The translations under genes were made by a program, and so were the position numbers. DNA of 6,507 bases. It comes from Clostridiales bacterium UBA1246. Lineage in GTDB: Bacteria > Bacillota > Clostridia > Oscillospirales > Oscillospiraceae. Positions 1 through 6,507 of this stretch are shown piece by piece (position 1 is the first letter of the stretch; every line of letters begins with the position of its first letter). The stretch covers positions 7,711 through 14,217 of the forward strand of contig DBWE01000121.1 of the NCBI GenBank assembly GCA_002308315.1, given 5' to 3'. Under the pieces are notes generated by a model. That model was given only the letters and a program-made list of their open reading frames with translations. It had not been told where the DNA came from and ran no database searches.

Positions 1-3000
1 CTCCATATATCCGCCTACCGAGACGCTCCAGTCCGAACCGCCGCCCTGATTGCGCTTGGCAGAATTCATTTCGCTCATCTTGTCGGCGCCCCACTCGGAG
101 GGGCTCTGCTTTGCCATCTGGATACGGTCCAGCAGAGCAAGGTCCTCTCCGTACTCCAGATCGTCCTGTTCCAGATAGGAAAATCCGGTGTCGCCGGCGT
201 CCTCTATGCGGTCGCCGTAGTTGGCCTGCATGAAGCCGAGGAACCTGGTCGGGTCTGACGTGGGCACGATCTTCACCTCAAAGAGCTTTTCGTCGCCTTC
301 GGTGAAATCATCGCGGGCGATCAGCCGCAGTATCGCGTTGACGAACTGGTCGCCTGTGCTCATGCCGTTCTGACCGCTGGTGCTCATGGCATTGCCGAAA
401 TCGGCGAGCTCGTCCTGCAGCTTCTGACTGTCCACTATGGAGCCGACGCCCGTAAGGTTGCAGATGCTCAGGTTCAGCTCCTCTCGGCGGCTCAGATTTT
501 CGCCGTCACGGTAGAATTCAAGGACCGTACCGGCGATCTCTCCGGATCCGATGACGCCATCGAGACTTTCGTCGCTCAGCTCAACGGTATAGGTGGTGAC
601 CTCCTGATCAATAAAGGGATAGGCATAGCTGACGTTGGAAGAGTACCTCGGATCGTCGGCGACCTCCTGCCCGTCCGCGGTACAGAGCTGCAGTCTGTTC
701 CTCGCGTTCTGAGCAGCCTCTTCTCCCCACCACAGAACGACGCTGGTCAGCGTATATTCCGGAGTGTTTTCATTGGGGCCGACGCGGATCGTTTTTCCCA
801 GCACGTCGTTCTGCGCGCCGTCGGCGCTGATGTGCTGTTCCATCAGGAAGGGATGCTTATCACCCGTGGGATTTCTGCGGAAATTGACGATCGCGCTGCC
901 GTTGCTGACAAAGTTCTGCTGGTTCACGCCGGCGTCCATGTCGATCAGAATGGGATAGTAGCTGTCGCCCGGCTTGCTGATGCAGAAGACGTACCGCACG
1001 CCGCTGTACGCGCCGACCGTGACGCCCTCGTTCCATTGGGTCTGGTCCATCGAGACGGTGAGCTTGCCGTTTGCCCCCATAGTGATGCGCTGATCTGCGC
1101 TGCCGAGCTCGGTAGGATTGCTGTCCGAGTTCAGGGCGAAGGCCGCTCCGGGCTGGTAAACGCCCTGCAGATAGACGCCGCCGCGGAAGTCTATCTCGCC
1201 TGTATAGGGCGTGCCGTCGGGGTTTTTAAGATAAACGTAAGCAAAGGCCGCCGGGCGCAGCGTCATATAGTTGCAGGGGTAGAGCTCCAGCTTCGTGGAA
1301 TCCCGCTCGCCGGAGAGAAGCTGCTCCGCCTTTATGGTCCCGTAATAGGTCTTGCCGTCCACTTCCGCCTGACAGTAGACGGCGCTGTTTATTCCGCTCT
1401 CCTCATAGAGAGCCAGCGCGCCGTTTGCGTCCGTAGAGACGGTGATCTGTTCGCTGTTTCCGTTTACATAGGTAAGCGTCGTTTCCTCTTTGGGCTCGAA
1501 GCTGAAGAGATAGAGCTTGTCTTTGAGCGTATTCACGGTAACGTCGAGCGTGTCCTGTATGCCCGTCAGAGCGTGGGTCGCCGTGATCTGCGTCGTGCCG
1601 TTTCCGAGACCCGAGAGGACGAAGTCCGACGTCGGTCTGTAATAGGAATAGTTGAAATTCCGGATATCCTCATAGATATCGCCCTGCTGATAGTTTACGG
1701 TGGCCACGTTGTTGTCGCTGGAGGACCACGCGAGCCTGTCGGCAAGCTCCGCCCAGTCATATTCGCCGTAGTTGGCGGAGATGACATTGTGCAGAGAAAT
1801 ATCCCGCTTCAGCGCAAGGATCTCCGCCGAGGTCATCTGAGAGATCTCGGGGATGTTGGACATCGTGAGCTCGCTTATGTCCTCGCCGTCCACCAGGATC
1901 TTCAGGGCGTCCTCGTCATAGACGTACAGAAGGAAGGAGTCGTAGCTCCACGTGCTGTCCGTGCCGTTTTTGGCGCGTATCGTGACGGTATATACCTGCC
2001 GGTAGCTCGTTGGGTCAAGGATATCGGCGCTGAAATCGGAAAGCTGCAGCGTATAGCTGCCGGTATAGCTGCCTTCCCCCAAATGAGTCCCGGGATCGGT
2101 GACGGAGGCGACCTCGCTGTTCCCGCACATTATCTGCATCTCAAACAGGGTCTCGTCCGCGCTGTAACGGTCGAAGTCGGTCACGGTCCATGGGATTTCA
2201 ACGCTTTCGGACGTATCCGTTAGATAATAGCTCCGCAGCTTCCCGAAGCTCACCTGCGCCGGCTGAGATTTCACGGTAAGCGGCATCGAGGCGGTGAATT
2301 CTTTGCCGGCGTATTCGGCGCTGACCCTGACGATGTAATCGTTGCTGATAGGCCCGCCGTACCAGTACAGCAGATAATCGCTGGGTATGGTCACGCCCTT
2401 GCCCTGCACATCCGTCTCCCAGACAGTGCTCGTTTCTCCTTTCGGGATCAGGGACACATGGAAGGATGTGACTCCGAATTCATACAGATTGCTGTTCCAA
2501 TAAACGGGAACGGATGTCCCTGCCGGGACTTCTGTACCGCGGGAAGCGTTGGGTATCGCCAGATAAGGGTTATGTCCCTCGGAGAATACGAGAACGAAGA
2601 AACCGCCGACCGAGCAGCTGTGTTCCGGAGTCCAGTCATTTGAAGCCTGGAGGAAGGGGAATATCGAGCCGGTGCCCGTGGGCGTGATATAGCCATCCTT
2701 ATCGATAGAGGCGCAGGAACAGGTCGATGTTAATCCTGCGACCCCGCCTTCCATGATCGCCCATACGAAATTGGGGCACTGACTCGCGCCTTCGTTGTTT
2801 CCCCAGGCCGTACAGTTGGTGGTATCGCCGAAGGTGTAGTCGCCTCTGTCAAGCACCGGATAAGCCCGGATGGTCGGGCCGGCGGAAATATCCACCGGGA
2901 TCGACCTGGCATAAGGGGAGCCGTCGCTCACCATTATCTCATCGAAATCCTCAAGATCCGGATCCGGGTAGTCGATCACAAGGCGGATACTCATATTTTC

Positions 3001-5412
3001 CGCCTGGATATATCTCATCGGATATAGGGTGAAGCTGTCGGTCATGCCCATGAGCGGAGTGCTTCCCACATATTTTCCCTCATCATCGAATGTCATCAGA
3101 TTAAGCGCGACGACGCACTCCAGAGGCTCCGAAATATCCGGGAGTTGATCATCATAGATCGTTATGGCAGTCATCAGCCTGCCGCCCGTGACAGCGCCCT
3201 CGATGCCGCCCTCCAGGTCCTTGATCAGGTAAAGCTGATGCCCGGTGAAGCCTTGGCCGGCGCCGGGAATATATACGGAGAAGCCCAGGCAGCGGCACTG
3301 CGTGGTCCCTGCCTGATCATCTGTCTCAAATTCCGATAAAAGCCATTGGGTCATTCGCGGGTCGCTGCTGATGTCCGCCGTCACGTTCAGCGTGTATGCG
3401 TTTGTACTTTTTCTTCCCAGGGTCGCGTGAACGCCGGTGAACGTGTGCCCCTTTACGGGTGAATTTATATGGACGTCTGCAAAATCCTGCGCTTCAAAGC
3501 GTTCATTGTTGAAGGAGTCCGCCACGTTTCCGAAGAGATCCTCGGTGTGGTACCCGGTGATGGTGACAAATGTGGAGTCGACCTCCTGCACCGGATAGAT
3601 GAACGTCTGCACCGCGGAATCTCCGGCCGCGTAAATGGCGGGAATATGCTGCCCGTTGACCGTAATGCTGGTCTTTGCAGCCTTCACCGGCTCGGAAAAC
3701 CGAACATAGATCGGAACGCCCATGCCGGGATAGTACTCTCCGGCAAACGCGGCGTATTCGACCGCTTCGGGCGCTGTATGACTGTCGAAAACAATGCTCG
3801 CGTTTCCCATAGACCAGGAACCGTGGTAATTGGCATTCGTCGATCCGCCGTTTGATTCAAGATCGACCGCTTTGATAAGGGCGGAAGCGTCCTGAAATTG
3901 CTCCGAAGCGGGATCGACCGCCTCGAGCGTATGAAAAGCGTTCAGGATCATTCCCGCGTCAAAATACGAGGTATAGAACTGGCCGGAAAATTCAGTGTAG
4001 TCCTGCCCCGATTGATAGTCATGTAAAATGAGCGCGTTGTCGAACACGGCGTTGTTTTCCGCGGGTCCGCCGGTCAGGATATCGAAAGTATCGGAAGGGA
4101 ACAGCGCATCATAATATTCCGTTTCCCCGTTTTTCAGGACGGAAAGGTGTATTTTCGGAGTTATTTTGACAGAACCGCTTGTCGGATATAACGGGATCCC
4201 CCTTTTGTTGCGGTTGTGATAGTATAAGGAATGATTCCAGGCGTCCATTCTTCCCGTTGACGCCGAAACCAGGAGGCGCGCATGCGAATAATAACCCTGC
4301 TCGACCAGCTCCAAAGCTCTTTTGAGCTGCGTTCCGTCCCCGGGCAGCGTCCAGCCCTTTTGCATGCTGCCGGAGGGCGTCTCATAGCTGCTTCCCAAGA
4401 CGAACTTCTCGCTTGTAAGATCCTCCGGAGTATCGCTGCCGGAATAGTCGTCCCATTTGAACAGGATACTCATGGCGTCGCAGCTTTTTTCCGACTCATC
4501 TACAAACAGAGCGTTCACGACCTGGTAAAGGTTGAGCAGCAGGCAGCAGTTTTTGGTGCCCGGCCCGCTGCGGGGAAACACCTCGGTCCCGACTTCCGTG
4601 CCGAACGTAGCCGTTGCGGCGCCGTTTTCGTCGGCGGTCAGCTCGATCGAGCCGGTGACCATGCCGGGATGCGAGTTTCCGATTTCCATATAGCAGTTTA
4701 TGCCGGAGATCTTCCACAGAAAGTATACTTTTTGATTGGGGGCGGCGCCGGTCAGATCGACCCGGAACTGACCGTTATGCAGCTGCCTGAAGCGCAGTCC
4801 CGCGCCGTGACTGACATCATCCGCGGCACGCAGTCCTGCGGAGGAAGCCCCGGGCCGGCGCAGCGTTATACCCTTGGTATAGACCTGATACAACAGGGAG
4901 GAGAAGGCCGCCTGCTGCTCCTGTGACCATTCGAATACACCGTCGTCGGAGTAGTAAGTATCCCGTATGTATGCCAGATAGTCCTCGATCTCCAGCATGA
5001 TCTTCACGTCTTTGAGCTGGATGATGGAAAAGCTCGACGCGCCGAACGAGGACGGATCCTGATTGGCCTCCTCCAGCGATATCCACTCTTCGGGATCGTA
5101 ATCGTCGCTTTCAAGGATATCCCGGAGCTCGGCGACGGTTATATCACTGTGGTTCGACCATCTGTAGATTTTCCAGCTCTCAACGATATTGCCGTTCTCG
5201 TCCAGAAGCCCGTAATTCTGCAGCACGTCGTAATAGAGCCTGGCCTTGTTCTCGTCTTCGCTTGCCGCGACGGCTTTGATGGCGTCCAGTATTTCCCGGT
5301 TGTATTGCGTGCTGTTGTCCGCAAGCGAGGCAAATGCCTGCATGGGCAGCATGGATAACGCCAGAGCCAGCGTCAAAATGATGGCTATGAGCTGTTTTGC
5401 ACGGTGTTTCAT
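1..5412 (-). CDS. Giant secreted multi-domain Ig-like/Big-domain surface protein (3' end off window)
   Basis: The frame is open for 1804 codons, from ATG at 5412 to the window edge, with no stop seen. The start is fixed by GGAGG eight bases upstream and by the signal peptide that follows at once (residues 1-28, cleavage after AFA). Residues 29 to about 197 are hydrophilic and probably helical; the rest is beta-rich. Visible modules are SbsA/Big_5-like (about 545-635), Big-like with clustered cysteines (about 841-935), two Ig-like (about 955-1050 and 1053-1160) and BIG2-like (about 1217-1296). Residues 1297-1804 contain more Ig-type strands and a helical stretch near 1661-1690. No transmembrane segment follows the signal, and no LPXTG, SLH or protease motif is visible. 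Such proteins usually act as adhesins or surface-layer scaffolds; that role is inferred from architecture. I do not recognise a named family over the full length. It is divergent from the MerR gene and may be its target. Confidence 0.93.
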   Translation of the reverse strand, partial: MKHRAKQLIAIILTLALALSMLPMQAFASLADNSTQYNREILDAIKAVAASEDENKARLYYDVLQNYGLLDENGNIVESWKIYRWSNHSDITVAELRDILESDDYDPEEWISLEEANQDPSSFGASSFSIIQLKDVKIMLEIEDYLAYIRDTYYSDDGVFEWSQEQQAAFSSLLYQVYTKGITLRRPGASSAGLRAADDVSHGAGLRFRQLHNGQFRVDLTGAAPNQKVYFLWKISGINCYMEIGNSHPGMVTGSIELTADENGAATATFGTEVGTEVFPRSGPGTKNCCLLLNLYQVVNALFVDESEKSCDAMSILFKWDDYSGSDTPEDLTSEKFVLGSSYETPSGSMQKGWTLPGDGTQLKRALELVEQGYYSHARLLVSASTGRMDAWNHSLYYHNRNKRGIPLYPTSGSVKITPKIHLSVLKNGETEYYDALFPSDTFDILTGGPAENNAVFDNALILHDYQSGQDYTEFSGQFYTSYFDAGMILNAFHTLEAVDPASEQFQDASALIKAVDLESNGGSTNANYHGSWSMGNASIVFDSHTAPEAVEYAAFAGEYYPGMGVPIYVRFSEPVKAAKTSITVNGQHIPAIYAAGDSAVQTFIYPVQEVDSTFVTITGYHTEDLFGNVADSFNNERFEAQDFADVHINSPVKGHTFTGVHATLGRKSTNAYTLNVTADISSDPRMTQWLLSEFETDDQAGTTQCRCLGFSVYIPGAGQGFTGHQLYLIKDLEGGIEGAVTGGRLMTAITIYDDQLPDISEPLECVVALNLMTFDDEGKYVGSTPLMGMTDSFTLYPMRYIQAENMSIRLVIDYPDPDLEDFDEIMVSDGSPYARSIPVDISAGPTIRAYPVLDRGDYTFGDTTNCTAWGNNEGASQCPNFVWAIMEGGVAGLTSTCSCASIDKDGYITPTGTGSIFPFLQASNDWTPEHSCSVGGFFVLVFSEGHNPYLAIPNASRGTEVPAGTSVPVYWNSNLYEFGVTSFHVSLIPKGETSTVWETDVQGKGVTIPSDYLLYWYGGPISNDYIVRVSAEYAGKEFTASMPLTVKSQPAQVSFGKLRSYYLTDTSESVEIPWTVTDFDRYSADETLFEMQIMCGNSEVASVTDPGTHLGEGSYTGSYTLQLSDFSADILDPTSYRQVYTVTIRAKNGTDSTWSYDSFLLYVYDEDALKILVDGEDISELTMSNIPEISQMTSAEILALKRDISLHNVISANYGEYDWAELADRLAWSSSDNNVATVNYQQGDIYEDIRNFNYSYYRPTSDFVLSGLGNGTTQITATHALTGIQDTLDVTVNTLKDKLYLFSFEPKEETTLTYVNGNSEQITVSTDANGALALYEESGINSAVYCQAEVDGKTYYGTIKAEQLLSGERDSTKLELYPCNYMTLRPAAFAYVYLKNPDGTPYTGEIDFRGGVYLQGVYQPGAAFALNSDSNPTELGSADQRITMGANGKLTVSMDQTQWNEGVTVGAYSGVRYVFCISKPGDSYYPILIDMDAGVNQQNFVSNGSAIVNFRRNPTGDKHPFLMEQHISADGAQNDVLGKTIRVGPNENTPEYTLTSVVLWWGEEAAQNARNRLQLCTADGQEVADDPRYSSNVSYAYPFIDQEVTTYTVELSDESLDGVIGSGEIAGTVLEFYRDGENLSRREELNLSICNLTGVGSIVDSQKLQDELADFGNAMSTSGQNGMSTGDQFVNAILRLIARDDFTEGDEKLFEVKIVPTSDPTRFLGFMQANYGDRIEDAGDTGFSYLEQDDLEYGEDLALLDRIQMAKQSPSEWGADKMSEMNSAKRNQGGGSDWSVSVGGYME
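1525..1764 (-). other. BIG2-like module of the giant protein
   Basis: Residues about 1217-1296 have the hallmarks of the bacterial Ig-like group 2 fold: WSSSDNNVATV at residue 1229 onward, then after an insertion LSGLGNGTTQITAT and the last strand DTLDVTVN. Compared with a usual BIG2 domain, the loop between the first and second motif (about residues 1240-1262) is long and tyrosine-rich. BIG2 domains occur in intimin/invasin-like adhesins and many Firmicute cell-surface proteins. Confidence 0.7.
1933..2550 (-). other. Two tandem Ig-like modules of the giant protein
   Basis: Residues about 955-1050 read as an Ig/fibronectin-like sandwich (PAGTSVPVYW early strand, NDYIVRVSAEYAG late strand, LTVK closing strand). 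Residues about 1053-1160 repeat the same layout (SVEIPWTV early, a GSYTGSYTLQL middle strand, YTVTIRAKNG late, LLYVYD closing). The two are alike in strand order but clearly diverged in sequence. They are probably structural or ligand-presenting domains. Confidence 0.55.
3508..3780 (-). other. SbsA/Big_5-like Ig module of the giant protein
   Basis: Residues about 545-635 carry the pattern of bacterial Ig-like modules of the SbsA/Big_5 kind: a proline-led first strand, then VPIYVRFSEPV near residue 572, ITVNG near 583, and a closing strand with VTITGYHTEDLFGN. Modules of this kind are structural spacers in surface-layer proteins and exported enzymes. The assignment rests on motif pattern only; the borders are approximate. 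Confidence 0.6.
5329..5412 (-). other. Sec signal peptide of the giant surface protein
   Basis: Residues 1-28 have a basic n-region (K2, H3, R4, K6), a hydrophobic core of about 15 residues rich in Leu, Ile and Ala, and a c-region ending in the AxA-type site Ala-Phe-Ala before Ser29. There is no lipobox cysteine, so signal peptidase I processing is expected, with release to the outside of the membrane. Confidence 0.9.
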
Positions 5413-5420
5413 GATGCCTT

Positions 5421-5425
5421 CCTCC
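5421..5425 (-). promoter_or_regulatory. Shine-Dalgarno sequence of the giant surface protein gene
   Basis: GGAGG on the minus strand, inside a longer purine run, lies eight bases before the ATG at 5412. It is a near-ideal ribosome binding site and settles the start codon. Confidence 0.9.
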
Positions 5426-5447
5426 CAGGTGAGTTTTTCCGCGAAAC

Positions 5448-5477
5448 TTGACAATAATACACCTATACTATTATAAT
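5448..5477 (+). promoter_or_regulatory. Candidate sigma-A promoter of the merR-family gene
   Basis: Consensus TTGACA (5448-5453) and TATAAT (5472-5477) are separated by 18 bases. The start of transcription would be near 5484, about 45 bases before the ATG at 5529. The spacer contains a 6-bp inverted repeat, ATAATA (5454-5459) and TATTAT (5469-5474), centred close to the spacer midpoint where MerR dimers bind. It is AT-rich and could be chance. Confidence 0.7.
5470..5477. repeat. ATTATAAT palindrome shared by both -10 boxes
   Basis: The 8-bp sequence ATTATAAT is its own reverse complement. It therefore contains TATAAT on the plus strand (5472-5477) and on the minus strand (5475-5470). The two divergent promoter candidates are superimposed at this point and could not both be opened by polymerase at once. 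Confidence 0.75.
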
Positions 5478-5501
5478 GGTATCTCAACCACCCATGGTCA
5501 A
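5470..5501 (-). promoter_or_regulatory. Candidate MerR-type promoter of the giant surface protein gene
   Basis: On the minus strand, TTGACC (5501-5496) and a perfect TATAAT (5475-5470) are separated by 20 bases. Ordinary sigma-A promoters have about 17, while MerR-activated promoters have 19-20, so the spacing fits activation by the neighbouring regulator. Transcription would begin near 5463, giving a leader of about 50 bases. An alternative pairing is TTGACT (5506-5501) with TACCAT (5481-5476), 19 bases apart, but its -10 box is poorer. No clean dyad operator is obvious in the 20-base spacer. Confidence 0.5.
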
Positions 5502-5513
5502 GTCAACAGGCAC

Positions 5514-5518
5514 AGGAG
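5514..5518 (+). promoter_or_regulatory. Shine-Dalgarno sequence of the merR-family gene
   Basis: AGGAG lies ten bases before the ATG at 5529, separated from it by a T-rich stretch. It decides the start. The frame stays open upstream to a TTG at 5448, but that TTG is part of the -35 box and has no ribosome binding site. Confidence 0.85.
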
Positions 5519-5528
5519 ATTTTTTTTC

Positions 5529-6350
5529 ATGAATTATCCCGAACAAAGAAAACTGTTTACAATGAAAGAAATATGCCATGCCTGCGGCGTCAGCCGGACG
5601 ACGCTTATCCGCATGGAGGAGGACGGTTTTCTTAAGCCGTACCGGGTCGATCCCAACACCGGTTACCGCTATTACGACCTGTCGAACGTGGCGGCTGTCG
5701 GGCAGTATCAGCGGCTGCAGAGCGTCGGCCTCTCGCGGAAAGAGATCGCCGATCTGTACTATGAGCGCGCCGACAGCGATAAGCTGCTGGAAGGGCTGCG
5801 GCAAAAGCTGAACTTGCTGCAGCGTTTTCTTTATGAATACGAGCTGCGCCATGACAAAGCAAAAAACTATTCGTTTTCCTATATAACGCTGCCCTCGTTG
5901 ACCTGCTATTGCGCCGAAATCACGGGCTCCTCTTTTGAGGAGCTGGAGACAAAGGCTTATCTTGCCCATGAAAAGTGTGTGGAAGAAGGATACCGTATAC
6001 TCGGCAGCGAACCGCTGATGGCTATGTTCGACGACCTCCGCACCTGTATCGATCCGTTTGCTTCGGCAGGCAAAATCACCGCATGTATCCCCGTAATATC
6101 CGATTCGGAAAATGATCCTAACCTTCGGGTTGTACCGGCTTGCGAGGCGGTTTCGATCCTCGGCTTCGGAGAATATACCGTTATTATCGAGCTTTGGACC
6201 CGCTTGTTTGCGGAAATCGAGAAGCGGGGACTTGAGCCGGCCGGCCCCGCAAGATTGATCCCGCTTATCGCGCCCTACACCGGCGATCATTACAGGCCCG
6301 ATGATTATTGCTATGTATGTGTGGTCCCGATAAAGGAGCATGAGGAATAG
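5529..6350 (+). CDS. MerR-family transcriptional regulator with GyrI-like effector-binding domain
   Basis: This 273-residue protein has the usual size and layout of the multidrug/ligand-responsive MerR branch (BmrR/TipA-like). Residues 10-78 form the winged helix-turn-helix: FTMKEICHACGVSRTTLIRM, then the wing with PNTGYRYYD (43-50) and QRLQSVGLSRKEI (61-73). Residues 80-115 look like the helical dimerisation linker. Residues 118-270 resemble the GyrI-like/AraC effector-binding fold, including the GFGEYTVIIELWTRLFAEI segment (212-230) and a closing CYVCVVPI strand. MerR proteins twist promoters with over-long spacers so that polymerase can start. The effector here is unknown. An oddity is that the conserved RYYE stretch of the second DNA-binding helix is replaced by IRMEE (27-31). 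The gene is divergent from the giant surface protein gene, its likeliest target besides itself. Confidence 0.92.
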   Translation: MNYPEQRKLFTMKEICHACGVSRTTLIRMEEDGFLKPYRVDPNTGYRYYDLSNVAAVGQYQRLQSVGLSRKEIADLYYERADSDKLLEGLRQKLNLLQRFLYEYELRHDKAKNYSFSYITLPSLTCYCAEITGSSFEELETKAYLAHEKCVEEGYRILGSEPLMAMFDDLRTCIDPFASAGKITACIPVISDSENDPNLRVVPACEAVSILGFGEYTVIIELWTRLFAEIEKRGLEPAGPARLIPLIAPYTGDHYRPDDYCYVCVVPIKEHEE

Positions 6351-6434
6351 ACGGCGGAGATCGCTTTCAGCTGCCCGAAGAAGGACGCTTAATACATCCG
6401 ACGTGATTTGCGGATACTTTGCCCTGACAAACGT

Positions 6435-6461
6435 CGGGGTCGGGTGAAGAACCTGACCCCG
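6435..6461 (+). terminator. Hairpin downstream of the merR-family gene, possible terminator
   Basis: Arms CGGGGTCGGGT (6435-6445) and ACCTGACCCCG (6451-6461) pair over 11 positions with a single G-U wobble, closing on a five-base GAAGA loop. It begins 85 bases after the merR stop codon. The sequence that follows is AAAAATATTATTATATATA: AT-rich but without a proper T tract, so it is a weak intrinsic terminator at best. It could instead be a REP-like intergenic palindrome. Confidence 0.45.
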
Positions 6462-6486
6462 AAAAATATTATTATATATAGACATG

Positions 6487-6507
6487 AAAAAAGGGGCTGT
6501 AGCAATT
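6487..6507. terminator. Possible left half of a terminator cut by the window edge
   Basis: Six A residues followed by GGGGCTGTAGC have the look of the left half of a bidirectional intrinsic terminator; on the minus strand this reads GCTACAGCCCC followed by six T. The matching arm would lie beyond the right edge, so it cannot be confirmed. If real, it would end a minus-strand gene entering from the right. Confidence 0.25.

Noticed and set aside
832..2223. Long plus-strand open frame of 463 codons
   Set aside because: It is antisense to the giant surface protein and arises from GC-rich codons on the other strand. It has no ribosome binding site and its translation shows no recognisable domain, whereas the minus strand gives a coherent Ig-like protein with a signal peptide.
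3469..3855. Plus-strand frame of 128 codons
   Set aside because: It is antisense to the giant gene around the SbsA-like module, with no ribosome binding site or recognisable domain.
4161..5333. Several minus-strand frames of 64-89 codons at 4161-4385, 4496-4717, 4817-5086 and 5139-5333
   Set aside because: All are out of frame with the giant gene and lie inside it. Their Arg- and Gly-rich translations are typical of shadow frames.
5448..5528. TTG start at 5448 extending the MerR protein by 27 residues
   Set aside because: The TTG is the first half of the TTGACA -35 box, so it lies upstream of the expected transcript start. There is no Shine-Dalgarno sequence before it, and the extra residues match nothing in the MerR fold.
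5484..6485. Minus-strand open frame of 333 codons over the merR gene
   Set aside because: It is longer than the merR gene but runs antisense through its whole length. Its translation has no family features, while the plus strand is a full-length MerR protein with a good ribosome binding site.
1..6507. tRNA, rRNA, CRISPR array, insertion sequence or prophage signals
   Set aside because: No cloverleaf, no regularly spaced direct repeats, no transposase or integrase frame and no terminal inverted repeats were seen. The window is fully explained by two genes and short non-coding stretches.

Overview
The window has two divergent genes. Everything from position 1 to 5412 is one uninterrupted reading frame on the minus strand. 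It is the first 1804 codons of a very large exported protein whose stop codon lies beyond the left edge. On the plus strand at 5529-6350 is a MerR-family transcriptional regulator. The 116 bases between the two start codons hold both Shine-Dalgarno sequences and overlapping, oppositely directed promoter candidates. The last 157 bases hold a hairpin and what looks like half of another terminator.

The source is probably a fairly GC-rich Firmicute of the Clostridia (a gut Oscillospiraceae-like organism is a reasonable guess). The Sec signal peptide is of the Gram-positive type, the Shine-Dalgarno sequences are strong (GGAGG, AGGAG), the promoter boxes are consensus sigma-A, and giant Ig-like-domain surface proteins are common in that group. 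This is inference from style; nothing in the window fixes the taxon.

The giant protein starts with a 28-residue signal peptide and a hydrophilic, probably helical segment. It continues as a chain of beta-rich modules: an SbsA/Big_5-like Ig module, a cysteine-containing Big-like segment, two tandem Ig-like modules, a BIG2-like module and further unclassified segments. No catalytic motif or cell-wall anchor is visible in this part. An anchor or any active domain would be in the missing C-terminus.

The MerR protein has an N-terminal winged-helix DNA-binding domain, a helical linker and a C-terminal GyrI-like effector-binding domain. By the usual MerR logic it may control its own gene and the divergent surface-protein gene in response to a small molecule. 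The shared control region supports this: an 8-bp palindrome, ATTATAAT, supplies a -10 box on both strands, and the minus-strand promoter has the over-long spacer typical of MerR-activated promoters. The regulation itself is inferred.
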